Shown: positions 24,251-36,869, counted from the stretch's first letter. The stretch: 64,000 nt of DNA from Channallabes apus (GCA_030522415.1 CM060114.1:28090804-28154803); one strand, 5' to 3'. The notes: a model not told the origin generated them from the letters alone. Made by a program: numbers and translations.

Positions 24251-24728
24251 ATATAAGTGGCAGGGAAAGTTTTCTGAGTGAGGGTTGATTTCATACTTTG
24301 AGTCCCTTTACAGCTACAATGTGTATGTTTTAGCCATTCATGAGGTCAGACATGTTTCTAAATGACCTGCTTGGGAGTCGTAAAGGGGGAAAAAGTGGTT
24401 TGTTAAACCTCTGTAAATCCCACTATTTATAAAGGTGCACATGTTTAAGAGACAAATGTATTCAAATGAACAGAAGTATGTAAAAATACTGCTGAGAAAT
24501 AAAACATTGGTTATTTATTGATATGGTTTAGTTTCTGGTTTTACACCACAGTGGTTTATTGAGATACTTTCTGGTGAATTTGTCTGCAGAAGAAGAAATT
24601 AAACACTGTTCTTGCCTACAGCGAAAAGAGATCTGAGTAAATGTCTGATCGTGTAATTGAACATGTGATCATGGTAAAATATTAAAGCAGCTTCTGCTAA
24701 ACAATGGCTTCTCTTTTTCTCTCGCCAG
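24251..24728. other. 3' part of syn3 intron 1
   Basis: No repeat family recognised. The last bases before exon 2 form a normal acceptor (CTTCTCTTTTTCTCTCGCCAG). Confidence 0.5.
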
Positions 24729-24786
24729 GGCAAAGTATTTCAAAGGGAAGAAGCTGAACGGGGAACATGAGATTCGTGTGGAACAG
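24729..24786 (+). CDS. syn3: Synapsin III, coding exon 2
   Basis: A 58-bp exon that completes Trp132 and encodes AKYFKGKKLNGEHEIRVEQ, the start of synapsin domain C, the ATP-grasp-like core. The acceptor is CTCGCCAG|GG and the donor CAG|GTAGGT. The phase-2 entry and phase-0 exit match the flanking exons. The short length is usual for this exon in synapsins. It lies 16.0 kb from exon 1; that intron holds more than five kilobases of nested transposons. The residues are closer to SYN3 (SKYFHGKK.NGE.EIRVEQ) than to SYN2. Confidence 0.93.
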
Positions 24787-26289
24787 GTAGGTTTTTTTTT
24801 GTCACTTTTTTTTTTTTTTTTTTTAACACTAAATTAGTGATCCTTATAATAAGATCCTTGTGCTCTTTTTGTTTTTTACGATTCGGTGCTGCTGATCAGC
24901 CGACATCATTCATGGATGTAAAATATTTTTTCTCAAATAACAGTCTCATCAATGTTAAAGTCTTCCGTAAATGTTTTATTGGTTTCACGCCTTCATTCAC
25001 AAGTCTCAGTTTGACTTGAACACTCGTTGTCCTGTAAATAAGATCAAAAAGTAGCTTCCTGTATTCACTAGACTACCTGTATGTAGCCTGTCTGCATGCT
25101 TTTCTCTTACGTCTACACCAGCATTGCCAGTGCCCTCAGTATGCAGTCTAGACACTTGTTATTTAAGCAGAATGATAACATCTCACCGCTTTCGCAATCC
25201 ATCTGCAAGCCATTGGCAAGACACGGTTTGTCTTTAAAAACGGAGCTGCTGGGATTTTATGGGTGATCGAAGCTGGCAGGGGGAAGGAAAGGTTCAAAGG
25301 GTGCATGTTTGCTTTGTGGTCGTTGGTGCGGTCACATCTCTTTGGCAGTGGGGGGAACGGCGGGGTGAGGAGTGAACAAAACATGTTTGCAAACTGTTTC
25401 CCTCCAGTCACATTAGTAGAAGCTGAAGGGATGGAGATGGTCAGGTGATTGATTGATTTAAAGGTGCAAAAATCACTTCACTCCGCAAAAAAAAAAACCT
25501 GTGAGGGGAAAAAAAATTGCTGCTAGATTCTAGTTTTTGCTTCATTCCACAACTAAAAAGATTGATATAACAGTGTTAGTCTTTTACCCGGTCCAGCTTT
25601 CTCCCCTCCCCCACTCACTGTACACTCAACTGATAAAGTTGTAAAGCTTCATCCTTCATGCTGTCATGCTGTCCACACTATCACACACTATCACACACTA
25701 TCACACATATCACACACTATCACACATATCATCTTGTGACTTGCTAACTAGTGAAGCAGAATCTGAGAGTACAATAGTGTGCTGTCTTCATATCTGCCTT
25801 GCTTTATCACTAATATGACATTAAACATGGCTTCAAGCAGCTCATGCTAACAAGCGCTAACAGAAGCTAAATTGATTATCACTTTGCTGTAAATTTCCTT
25901 TCTTTTTTTTAAACACCACTGTAGCTTCAATAATAGAAGTAAAAGTGACAAAATATGACAGAAATGTTACAAAAATAAATTGTAAAAAAAAGAAAAGAAA
26001 ACCATACAATGGTTTATAATGAGTGGGTTTTTCTTTAAAGCTGATATGACAGTGGTCTGCTTTGAGCTCATTACTGACACCTAGAGGCTGTAGGGTAGCA
26101 CATACAGTACCTGGTTCTTTGGAGACACAGCTTCAGTGTAGTATTATTTTTACAGTACTGTTTATTATCTTTATATATAATGTGTCAACTTAACAGTTTT
26201 GTGCTACGCATACTCAGCTTAACGTTCATGTTCCTGATGGTTGCAAAGATGAAAAAACATGAAAGATGGGGAGAAAAAAAAAACATGAC
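24787..26289. other. 5' part of syn3 intron 2
   Basis: No exon is supported. A 12-base tandem repeat (TATCACACAC unit) lies at about 25677-25732. Bases 25200-25445 are repeat-free and of mixed composition, so this is a plausible place for conserved non-coding sequence. Heptamers occur at 26103 and 26151. Confidence 0.4.
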
Positions 26290-26660
26290 TTTTACTCACA
26301 CTCATCGTCTTGGAGCCTATCCCAGGAGACTTAGGGCATGAGGTACAGGGTGCTCACAGGGCACACACACACTCACATGCTTATTCACACACTGGGCAAT
26401 TTGGGAACGGCAGTTACTCTAATCTGCATTTGGACTAATCTACTTTGCACTGTGGCAGGAAACCAACCAAGCGCCGGTAAGAACTTGCAAACTCCACAGT
26501 GCTCACCACTCAGCCACCGTACCGACCATTCATTCATTCATTCATCTTCTATACCGCTTTATCCTGTATTAGGGTCGCGGGGACCTGGAGCCCATCCCCG
26601 GAGACTCTGGGCACAAGGCAGGGTACACCCTGGACAGCGTGCCAATCGATCCGTACTGAC
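26290..26660 (-). repeat. Two adjacent inverted SINE core-family copies
   Basis: A full-length inverted copy (about 26290-26523) has the tail CTCATCGTC, the core and a degraded head. It is followed directly by the 3' half of a second inverted copy (26525-26655) with its (ATTC)n tail. The second appears inserted at the head of the first. Confidence 0.65.
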
Positions 26661-28074
26661 CACATGATTTTTATCCCACCAAATTAATAAAATAACAAAA
26701 AAAATGACTGCAGCAGGAAGAAACCTTCATCTGAAGTCCATGATTCTTCCTTACGACTTAAGACTTTCCATTTCGAAAACTTTTGACACTTCTCATTCCT
26801 TGGCTGTTCACACAGTTCACTCCTTCACGCTCTCCCGCTGTGTTTGGCGCTCGGTGTAGTGATTGTCCGCCATTAATTTTTCCTTTTGTTCTATTTGCCA
26901 GTACTACACAACTCGCTAGTTGCATTAAAACACCAACGTTGTTTCAAATGCATTTTTAAACAGACTGCAGGGCTCACTGCGCTCTAGGTTCGTACTTTGA
27001 TGATGTAACTGAAGTATAGACTTGGACAAGGACCACAGAGCTTAGTGTAGTGTTTGGAATGGAGCAGAAAGCCAAAGCCAGTGAGTGCATGGTTCATCCA
27101 GGGATGCTTTTGCAAACGATCATATACAAGATGAGCTTGTGAGTCCATTTATCTATAAGCAGATTCATTAATGTGAGCCTCGATCACCTTGAGAAAGTTT
27201 TTTTGGCATTAGGTACTGTATAGTAGCTTATTTATATCAAATGCACTCATGCGAGCCAACTCACATCTGTAAATGAAGACAAATGCACGAGGAGGATGGT
27301 TCTGTTTATGTGTATGGTAGCCGTAAGCTTACTATACACTGCAACGATACACTCCTGCATGCTCTGTGCCATCATTTGGCTTCTAGCCGGATACATCAGG
27401 TTTCCTTATAGATCACACACACTCTTGTGCGTTTCTATGATGGCTTGGTGGATTAAATTATTGTTTGACAGGCTGAAGTGTTGTGTTGGCTTTTTAATTT
27501 CTATTATCAGCCAAATCATGGTATTGGTGCTAAAAAGTGTCTCACCTAGATGAAAAGTGGATTTTCAATAGGATCAAAAAACACCAATTTCATGCATTAT
27601 TATACAGGATCCGTAACTTTTTCGAATTCTTAATTGTTATTGAGATGAGATTGGCCAGTTTAGATTTTGCATGAAAAGACATAAACCTGAAAAAGTGTTT
27701 TATTCTAAAATGCAAAATTGTCAAGCTATTGCAACATGAATCTGACATGGTTACGGACACTACAGATTTTTTGCTTTTTAAGCCTTTACCAAAATCTGGA
27801 ATGCTTTAATTTATGCAGTAATTATATAAAGTACAGTACAGGTCATATGATTCTAGAAGCTTACACCAATTTTAATATCAATCCAAAACTGGTTTACGTA
27901 CATGTACAGCCATAAAGAGAAATGAAAGAGAAAAAAAACAAAAAAATTACAGTATGTAGAAGGGGAAAAGTCTTTTATTGCAAGATCTTGCAAAACCCTT
28001 GCAAAGTGATTCCTATACTTCTGGGTCTTTTAAACTGCAGTTAAAAAAAACATGATTTCTTTTTTTATGTTGCA
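26661..28074. other. syn3 intron 2 stretch, nothing recognised
   Basis: No exon supported. Heptamers occur at 27214, 27832 and 27948. Confidence 0.4.
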
Positions 28075-28275
28075 ATAAATTGAAGTCAGCTGACGACAAA
28101 TCAGTGGAGTTTTTCCCTCCCTGATGGAACAGGTACTGTATATATTACTCAAATTTTGGTGGAGTGTTTCTGGGAATATGAGGAATCCGTTTCACACAAG
28201 AACTCCACACCACACTGTGTGCTGTAATTAGAGCTAAATGTGATTCAATGAAATCTTATATTGTGCTAAACAGAG
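28075..28275 (+). mobile_element. Tc1-like relic, C-terminal part
   Basis: Matches 13145-13331 in order: GTGGAGTTTTT, TTCTGGGA.TATGAGGAATC, CACCACACTGTG. Both are the 3' part of one Tc1 family. This copy has a footprint at 28134-28140 that the other lacks. Confidence 0.55.
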
Positions 28276-28429
28276 CTATGATTTAAGTCAAGCCTTCATG
28301 CTGTATGATCCTAACTCATCATTTGTCAAACCAATTGTAGCACAGAAGGTGGATTTCTTACTTTCCCTTTAGACTTTAGACATGCTGACAGTTAAAAATT
28401 TTATTTTTTTATTCTAATTACTTTTCTAA

Positions 28430-29015
28430 TTTACTTGAGCACTTGTCTAGCAATGACTCTTCTCACGTTGAACCTGATGAACTCATTCATCTTGGCACAA
28501 AAGGTTTTTGAGATGATATCATCTTGGAACGATATCATGCTGGATCCGGCTGGGCATAGAGTCAAAAAGACGTCTGCAGTGCTCTGGTGTCGCTCGCTCA
28601 ATCCGTGCCTGCTTGATTGCTTCCTGAAGATCATGAACAGAAACATTTCTTGACTGCTACCGCCTCTTTCACCATAGTCCAGCTGGTTGCTATTGGTTGG
28701 CAAAAAGTATTAAGACATATGCATATGCCATGTTTTACAAGTGGTTTCTCTAATTAGTTCCTATCAACCTGGCTGAGGAGTGAAAGCTGTCTATGCGACA
28801 ATGTTATTTACCTTCTGAAGCTATAGCCTGGGTCATCTCCAGTCCTAAACCCAATAGCGACCAGTTGGATAATAGTGAAGACGTCAGAAGCAGTCAAGAA
28901 ACCCTTTTTCGGTAGAGTACATGATCCTCAGGAAGCAAATCAAGCAGGCATGGACTGAGCGGGCGACACCAGACGTCTTTTTGACTCTACACCCAGCCGG
29001 ATCCAGCAGGTTTTA
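28430..29015. mobile_element. Inverted pair of a transposase-derived segment
   Basis: Bases about 28545-28635 and the reverse complement of about 28920-29010 match closely, sharing TGGATCCGGCTGGG and AGTCAAAAAGACGTCTG. A spacer of about 280 bp lies between them. The coding sense of the arm resembles a transposase C-terminus (IKQAR.ERATPEHCRRLFDSM, with frameshifts). Family not identified. Confidence 0.5.
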
Positions 29016-30179
29016 AAAAATCAAGGACTTCATGCTAAATGTTGATCATTATAGAGCGATTCCAATATAATGCATACAATGACTAATGATCTTATTATCT
29101 TGATTGTTGTTATTTTAAACATTTGAGAATGTCATTAAAACATCAAATTTCACTTTTGGCCACCACTATAGTCCTCACCTGTAAAGAACCCTACTGTAGC
29201 AGCCCACCCACTATAAAAGCAAACCATGATAAAAAAAAAAAAAAAAAAAATTTCACTCTCTCTCTCTCTGAGTCTCTCCCTTGCCATTACCGTGTGGCTA
29301 CGTGCTTGCTTTTGTATTACCGCCGCTCTGTCCTGCTGCCTTATAAGGAGGCATCCAGCTGCTCGGAGAGTGCTTCATGCTCGAGACCACCCAGGGCACC
29401 AAGAGGGTTTTCTGTCTGTGAGATGGATTGGGATCAGATATTTTCTTTCTTTTGTTCTTTTTTTTTTTTTTTCTTGAAATGTCCAGTGATCTCCTATTAG
29501 ACCCACAATACATAACCTTGCACTTAATAAACAGTATAATGAATGAATGAACAACTTCACATGATTAAAGCTTATGATTTATCAGTAACGATTTCACTTT
29601 AGAGCTCCTGTACTAATGGATAAGACCTTTCTGGAATGTGTTCTGTATACTGTATATAAGCCACATTCTTTCACACAGGACAATCAGAACACGGTGCCTC
29701 CCAACCTAGTGCCTCCTTGGACACAAAGTTGGTTGAATTGTTTAGAACAAGGCCGTTTAATCATGACGTCGTTTATTCTGTATTGCTGATAACTTGGTGT
29801 CGCTTCATGTTTTGGTGGGCAGGGACCCCGCAGCGTGTACTTTGCCATCAAAGTCTCAAGTTGTCATTGCAATCCTGAAACCTTTTTTTTTTTTTTCTCT
29901 CGTCTTGAGTTCAGGTTGCCAATGGTTCCAGCCAAGCACAACACTCCAATCCAGTCTGGCATGTAGATGGCTCGGGACTGCATGCCTGGCTTGGCCTGTA
30001 TGATTGAACCAATCCCCATGTGTCTCTTTAGCACATTCTAACCTGACCTGAAGTGTTTTGTGTCCGTAATGCGATACTAGCTTCATGCCGTGTTTCCTCT
30101 GAATACCAAACATGGTAAACACAAAAGATCTACCTCTTTTGTTCAAGCCATTTCGCATAAATTGTACTTTGATTAAATA
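29016..30179. other. syn3 intron 2 stretch with homopolymer tracts
   Basis: Poly(A) at 29228-29250, a (TC)n tract just after it, poly(T) at 29457-29472 and 29881-29897. Bases 29330-29430 and 29780-30060 are non-repetitive in appearance but not identifiable as exons. Confidence 0.4.
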
Positions 30180-30710
30180 TGAGGGGCGTTCGAGTGAAAC
30201 CAGGACTTGTGATAGACTTTCTGATGAATGTAATTGACATCTATAGAAGACTAATACAGTGTTTAGACTAATATCTGCAGTAAAACATTTGAATTTTGAA
30301 CATCCGTGAATGACGATCCCAGCCGAGGTGGCTCACAGCCGACTGCAGTCGTTCCAGTGGACGTGCAGCACGTGGAACGCCCGATCCCTGAAAATCGACG
30401 GATAATTTGTGGCCAACTTGCACGAGAGACTCATCTGTCTGTGGAAACTGTACACATAATCATTCACGTGCGCCATTTACACATTACAGAAACTTGGCTG
30501 GTAACTTGAAGCAGGCAGTCCGATCATGGCTCCGGCATACTGAGAAAACTTTCCACTATGATGATATCCTAGTGTTAGTGAAACGCTGGGATAAGTGCAT
30601 TAGTGTAGCAGGGGATAATATAAAAACATAAGGGGAGTTTTTTACTCTCAGAACTGTGTTCTGTTATTTTGCGCAATCAGAAGTCCCGGTTTGACTTGAA
30701 CACCCCTGAA
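30180..30710 (+). mobile_element. Internally deleted mariner-like element
   Basis: Terminal inverted repeats of about 32 bp: GAGGGGCGTTCGAGTGAAAC on the left and GACTTGAACACCCCT on the right. Between them are two pieces of a mariner transposase: an N-terminal part near 30395-30470 (ENRRIICGQLARETHLSVET) and the extreme C-terminus near 30515-30600 (VRSWLRHTEKTFHYDD, then KRWDKCI). The catalytic middle is absent. A relative lies at 32747-34521. Confidence 0.78.
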
Positions 30711-31879
30711 TCTCTGAAACTTTCTCCTCCAAAGGGAAAAAGAGGCATGATAGAGAAAATAATCCAGTATAATTGACATTCACATTCACCGTCTCAGTGA
30801 TGTGGGATGCAGAAACGTCTTCACTCGGTGTAATCACATGACTGATTTGTCCCTGAACAGCCACATGAATCTATATTCTGGGTTCGAGACAATCAGACCG
30901 AGGGTCACTTTTTGATTCCGTGTGCTGTTGCAAAGAATGTCCTAGTATTCATCTTTAAGACAGCAAATAAGATGTGGATCGTTGAAGAAACCTATTATTG
31001 ATATACCGTGACTAACAAAAATATTCGACCTCACCCTGAAATTGATCATATTTGTCTGGATTTCAACATGCCATTCGTCTTATCAGCAAACTCACATTCT
31101 CATAAAAGTGAAATTAATCATTCTCCAGGACGTTTTTCAAAGAAAACTTTTAATATTACATGGGAACCTGCTTCAGTCTGCTGAGAGCTAAAGCTTCGAA
31201 GGAAAAACCTGGGCTCCAGGCACAATTCCAACGCCATGTAGGAGCGGTTAAAAACAAAAAATATGAATGATCTACAGTACCTCGGCCAAGTCAAACTCAG
31301 GTCTTTTAAGCTTCTTGTTTAAAAAATTGCAATCAGTATGCAACTAACCTGAAGAACCTTGAGGAAGTGTGCAGAGCTGGCAGGAACTGGGCTAGGAACG
31401 AGGTTAAAGCTGTTATTGCAGAAAGCTGATACATTTCCATGAATTAAAAAAAAGATCCTAACAATTTAAGAAACGTATGTCGTTTGTTGTTCTAATCGCT
31501 CAATCGAAACTGACTCGGGGTCACTTTACGGATCATCACCCTTCACGCTTTCCTCTCTTTGACGCCTTCTTGCAATTCTTCCATGGGTATGTTTGTATTG
31601 GCCTTGATTATGTACACGCTCTTTGATGTCCTCTTCTTCTCGTCTCACTGACTATGCCGAACATTAATGTTGTTTCCAGGGAATTAGCTTGCATGATGTG
31701 ACCAAAATACCAGCGCCTCAGCTTGTTGATTTTGCCTTCTAATGATATTTTACTGTAGGTTTGACTCATAATTGGTGACTGTTGATGTCCATGTTATGTG
31801 CAGCGTTCACCTCCAACATCCTAATTCAACAGTGTTGATTTTCCTTCTGTCTGCTTCCTTGAGTGTCAGCTTTCGTCGA
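30711..31879. other. syn3 intron 2 stretch, nothing recognised
   Basis: No exon supported. Parts near 31150-31420 have the look of an old degraded transposon but could not be assigned. Heptamers occur at 31273 and 31751. Confidence 0.35.
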
Positions 31880-32020
31880 ATAAGTCACCTTGCACCTACA
31901 GGGTCCGGGTTCGAGTCCCGCCTCCCTGTGCTTGGTGGGTTTCCTTAAGCTACTGAACTCTGGTATCTTCCCACAGTCCAAAGACATACAGATAAGACTA
32001 ATTGGTTAAATGTGTTTAAT
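31880..32020 (+). repeat. SINE core-family head fragment
   Basis: Contains ACCTTGCACCTACAGGGTCC, the B-box GGGTTCGAGTCCCGCC and the CCCACAGTCCAAAGACATAC block. The core is missing. Confidence 0.6.
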
Positions 32021-32746
32021 ATTGACTGCCCTAGTTTTATTCACTTGACACTCTAACAAGAAATGAAGCCAGATCCCTATAATAACTGTGTCCCTATTCG
32101 ATGTTTTATGGACCTGCTTGGCTCTACCTGATCCATACTTCCAACATGTTATGGATCATATTTCCATTACTAAAATGTGAATTGTTAGGGTCAACTTTAG
32201 CAATTATGGAATTTTCACCTAAAAAGATCTAGCTGATCTCATTCTTCCTCTTGAACAATGTAAGATGTCAATGGACGCATCTGTTAGACAGGTGTTTGAC
32301 CTTCTTAAGGTCTAGTTCTTCTCTATGCCAGTTGGCCGGAGCCCACTGAACCCTGGATTCATCCTGAGACGCTTGGCCAAAACCATGTGTTGCTCACAGA
32401 TACTGTACTGCGCAGCAGAAACATGCCGTATAAAGCTGTAAAATGGAATTTTATGGAACGTCTAAAATAGTTCCTGGCTGTTTTAAAAAACACAAACCCA
32501 ACTTGTCTACTGTTAATAAAAAGATATCCCTCGACTCTACGGACAGTATTCTCAAAGAATCGTAAATCTAAATTAGCTCCTAATTATAAATACCGTGTCC
32601 GGCCTACAAAATTATTGTCAGAACATCGTTTCCGATTGCTTCAGAGTAAAAACAAATTCTTATAAGCTGTTTGTTCACATTTATTTCTGTTCCGAAAGAC
32701 TTGTATTTCACCAGCATGTTACCTTTAGTCACTAGCTGGCACTTCC
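32021..32746. other. syn3 intron 2 stretch, nothing recognised
   Basis: No exon supported. A heptamer lies at 32401. Confidence 0.35.
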
Positions 32747-34521
32747 AGGTGCGTTCGAGTCAACCTGGGATTTGTAAAGAAATTTCTGGTGAATGACGGC
32801 TTAAAACTGATTGACATTAACTGTACAGAAGGCTTCAAGCATAGAGACTATTAGCTGCAGTAAAACATTTGAATGGCATTAATGTTTTAAAGAAGGCCGT
32901 ATGTTCGTAGGGTTGGGAGTGAGATCCTGCCCCAAGTGGAGGAGTTTAAGTATCTCGGGGTCTTGTTCACGAGTGAGGGTAAAATGGAACGGGAGATCGT
33001 CAGGTGGATCGGGGCAGCGTCTGCAGTGATGCGGGCTCTGTATCGGTCCGTCGTGGTGAAGAAGGAGCTGAGCCAAAAGGCAAAGCTCTCAATTTACCGG
33101 TCGATCTACGTTCCTACCCTCACCTATGGTCATGAGCTGTCAGTAGTGACCGAAAGAACAAGATCGCGAATACAAGCGGCCGAAATGAGTTTCCTCCGGC
33201 GGGTGTCTGGGCTCTCCCTTAGAGATAGGATGAGAAGCTCAGTCATCCGGGAGGGGCTCAGAATAGAGCCGCTGCTCCTCCGCATCGAGAGGAGCCAGAT
33301 GAGGTGGCTTGGGCATCTATTTAGGATCCCCCCTTGACGCCTCCCTTGTGAGGTGTTCCGGACACGCCCCACCGGAAAGAGACCCCGGGGAAGACCCAGG
33401 ACACGCTGGAGGGACTATGTCTCTCGGCTGGCCTGGGAACGCCTTGGGATCCCCCCGGAAGAGCTGGAAGAAGTAGCCAGGTTGAGGGAAGTCTGGGTGT
33501 CCCTGCTGAAGCTGCTGCCCCCGCAACCCGACCTCGGATAAGCGGAAGAAAATGGATGGATGGATGGACGTATGTTCGTGAATGATGATCTTGGCCGAGC
33601 TGGCTTCGAGCCAACTGCAGGTGTTTCCATGAACATTTAGAGAGTGGAACACCTGGTTTATTTAAAATTGATGGATAACTTGTCACCAATTTTCACAAGA
33701 GACGCATCAGTCTGTGAGAACTGTACAGTCCTGACTTCGCTCCATGCCATTTCCACATGTTTGGGCCATTAAAGGAGTTCCTGGGAGGCCAGTGTTTCAG
33801 ACGTGAAGCAGGGAGTCCGATCATGGCTCTGCTGTACTGAGGAAACTTTCTACCTTGATGGTATCCAAGCTATAGTGAAACACTGGGATAAGTGCATTAG
33901 TGTAGAGAAATACTGTACCACTGCATACAAATTTAATCTGTTCCAGAGGCGAGTTCTTAAGGTAAAACTTTGTATTGCGAAACACATTTTCCCTTAAGAA
34001 ATAATGTAAACGCAGATAATCTGTTCCATCCACCCAAAAATATTACCAATATTGCCAATTTTTTTGGTCAAACACTATAATCATATCTTTCCTTATAGAA
34101 AGAATCAAAACATTTGGACAATACATGAGAATGTAGTACAATATGAAATGAATTTTGAAAAGACATTAAACCTCACATAAACCTTAAATTATGATTCCTC
34201 TTAGCACCGACTGCCTGAAAGTGGCTCCTTTTCCTTCTTGCTACCGTGCTTGCGAACTTTATTAGGCGCCATGTTGATATGTTTTCACTAAACATTGCAC
34301 AAAATGCAAAAAAAAAAAAAAAAGTAAACACTTTGCTTGCCTTTCCACTGACGCAAACAGCTCACGGCTCGGTTTGTTCGCTCATATCCTGAAATGGTAT
34401 TGCGAAGGCAAATTTCTTGTAAAATTTTAGTTCTTAAGGTGAAAATGAAAAAACAATATATTCTCATAACTGTTCTCTTATTCTGCACAATCAAAAGTCT
34501 CAGTTTGACTTGAACACACCT
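32747..34521 (+). mobile_element. Deleted mariner-like element with two insertions
   Basis: Same family as 30180-30710: left end GGTGCGTTCGAGTCAACCTG, right end GACTTGAACACACCT. The N-terminal transposase relic is near 33575-33720 and the C-terminal one near 33805-33910. Between the first two parts sits an RTE fragment (32909-33568). After the C-terminus lies a further foreign segment (about 33925-34475) absent from the sister copy, with a poly(A) run at 34309-34323. Confidence 0.75.
32909..33568 (+). mobile_element. RTE-like LINE, 5'-truncated 3' fragment
   Basis: A 660-bp fragment encoding the C-terminal part of the reverse transcriptase protein (VEEFKYLGVLFTSEGKMERE, then LSIYRSIYVPTLTYGHEL, and RTRWRDYVSRLAWERLGIPP). 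It ends in an ATGGATGGATGG tail. It is bounded by an 11-bp target duplication CGTATGTTCGT (32898-32908 and 33569-33579). The frame shifts once near 33335. Family shared with 47266-51039. Confidence 0.9.
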
Positions 34522-34629
34522 CTTCTATACAATTTTTCAACAAATAAAAAAGTTTACTCCAGTAGTCTTATAATATAATAAAAATAATTTATGACAGTAT
34601 AATATCTGACTCATGAATTCAGCCTAATG

Positions 34630-34660
<31 letters not shown>

Positions 34661-35284
34661 TATTTCATTCACCAGCTATGAGTTATGAGTTGACCAAAAG
34701 GCATTAGGCAGTACATAATGAGATATTTCAGTGCCTTTTTTGATTCAGTGCCATGACCTGATTATTGTTTGTGACTGCCCTTGTGACTGCAGACCTTCAA
34801 ATCTGTCATGCAGGTTCAGAGTTCAGCCACTAGATGACATCAATACAGATAGCAGTTCTGGTTAAAGTGGAAGGAAAAACAGTGCAAGGGTATTGTCTAC
34901 ATGGATTCCTTCCTGTTTTTCTTTCCCAGTAGAGGAACGGATCCAAGAGAGGGCTGAATGTGTTTCCCTGACAGTAACTATGGCAGCCTGAATTCGGCCC
35001 TACGCCGTTTGCCCCATGCTGTTGCGCTGCTCATCCCTCGACCAAAAGGGCTAACTGATGTGACTTGCTCTGTACTGGTCAGCCAACACGGCTGACTGAT
35101 GGTTCCCTTTTTAGCATGCCAGGCGATCGCTACTGGTCTAGAGGCGCCATGATCTTGTGGTTTATTTATTTATTTTTTTCAAGAAGGGCCTGCTTTTGGG
35201 TTTAATATGTTTGCAAAAAAAAAAACATACACCTCCCTGAATGAATTTGTTTGAATGTGGGTGTTTCACCCATACATTATGCAT
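34522..35284. other. syn3 intron 2 stretch with (TC)n
   Basis: A (TC)n tract lies at 34630-34658. Bases 34740-35150 are of mixed composition with no recognised repeat and no supportable exon. Confidence 0.4.
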
Positions 35285-35512
35285 GTTTGTGAGATGTGCA
35301 CAGTAGAGATGGGACAACTACAGTATGTTGTTTTTCCTCTCCAGTTAGTCTAATCTGAATATCTTTGGTCTGTGGGAGGAAACCGAAGTACCCGGAGGAA
35401 ACCCACCAAGCACAGGGAGAACATGCAAACTCCATACAGTCCTGCGGTGGGAATCGAACCTGGAGGTGCAAGGCGGCGGTGCTAATCCATAAGCCACTGT
35501 GCCGCCAAAAGC
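35285..35512 (-). repeat. SINE core-family copy, inverted, head and middle
   Basis: On the - strand it begins GGCGGCACAGTGGCTTATGG, with B box GGTTCGATTCCC at about 35449-35460 and the TTTGCATGTTCTCCCTGTGC block. It is truncated before the core. A heptamer lies at 35319. Confidence 0.7.
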
Positions 35513-35930
35513 AACTTTATCATACTTTGAATTTGATCGGTAAAAGTACCCATAGCTTTTTACTTATTTAAATTACATCAGAGTCTAATTTAGTATATAG
35601 CTATGGATTAGCCATAAACTGTACATTTACAATACACAAGTTAGGAATTTATCTTAGGGTTTGGTCATGGTACTGTACATTCAACAAGGTTTACAGGAAT
35701 TGTTAAAAAATGTAATTTGTGCACGACTCATCATCAAGTAAGGTATTAAGTCACACAGGTTAGTTTTGAGCTTTGTCAATGAATTTTGGCAAAATACGAT
35801 TGATAGATACCGTATCTCCTTAATCCTGAACAGAATTGAGTATTTTTAAATCTTTAAACGTTTTTCAAAAACTGTTAAACATTGTTTTAGAGCACTTCGA
35901 TGATCACTATCCAGGCTTGTTAATGCATAA

Positions 35931-35964
<34 letters not shown>

Positions 35965-36869
35965 TATACATATCTCAGTAATTGCACATGATACAGTGAT
36001 AATGGTAGTAAAACAAAGCTTACTGAAATAGGAATCTGAAAATATGCATAACTCAAATCACCCAAAATGCAACTTAATACCTGATTTGATGTGAAATTAT
36101 AAATGATTACAGAAATAGCACTTCATGATTTTTGTTGCTTACTCATATAACCTTAGCAGCTTTGTCTTCATACTAGCAATAATTGGAATAATAACTTACA
36201 ATTCATCGACATCGACATTTACATTTACATTTGCTCAATGAAAAGTCTAAAATTCCCATTTTGGTTAAACCTTCATTCATTAATTCATTCATTCGTTCAT
36301 TTAGTGGATTTTATCAGTTTGTCTGTACTAATCAATATATACTCTACAGTTATATACAGATTGAGTAAAACTATTCACCAAATCTGTATCGTTAGTCATT
36401 TATCCTAGTCTTCTTTCTTGTATTCCGTCTTGACTGTGTACTGGGAGCATGTATTCCTCTATGTGTTATTCAATGCGTTTAATTAAGTCATTGGAGTTGC
36501 TTGGCTACAGCTTATTACAAGCCTTTTTCGAGGCTGAAAGGCAGTAAAGGAGACTAACTCAATTTGCTCTGCTTCCTCACAGTAAGACACTCTGCAGTGG
36601 ATTCTGGAAAGAGGGACGTTTGGGATTTTTTTTTCCCTCGTCTGATTTTGCATCTTGTAAAATTGGACATAAAGATGTTTCTGCCCTACAGTATATGAAG
36701 CACAATTTATATATGTACTGTACACAGTACAATGCAAAACTCATGTCCTAATATTGTGCTTCCAAAGAGCCAGACTTGCTTGTGTTTTTGGATATAGTCT
36801 TCCCAATGCACTGCCAATGCAATCAAAGCATACCTTGATAAAAAAAAAAAAGATGGAACCCTATCAGTC
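35513..36869. other. syn3 intron 2 stretch, AT-rich
   Basis: A poly(A) run continuing into (TA)n lies at 35929-35967. No exon supported. Heptamers occur at 35671, 36687 and 36716. Confidence 0.4.
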
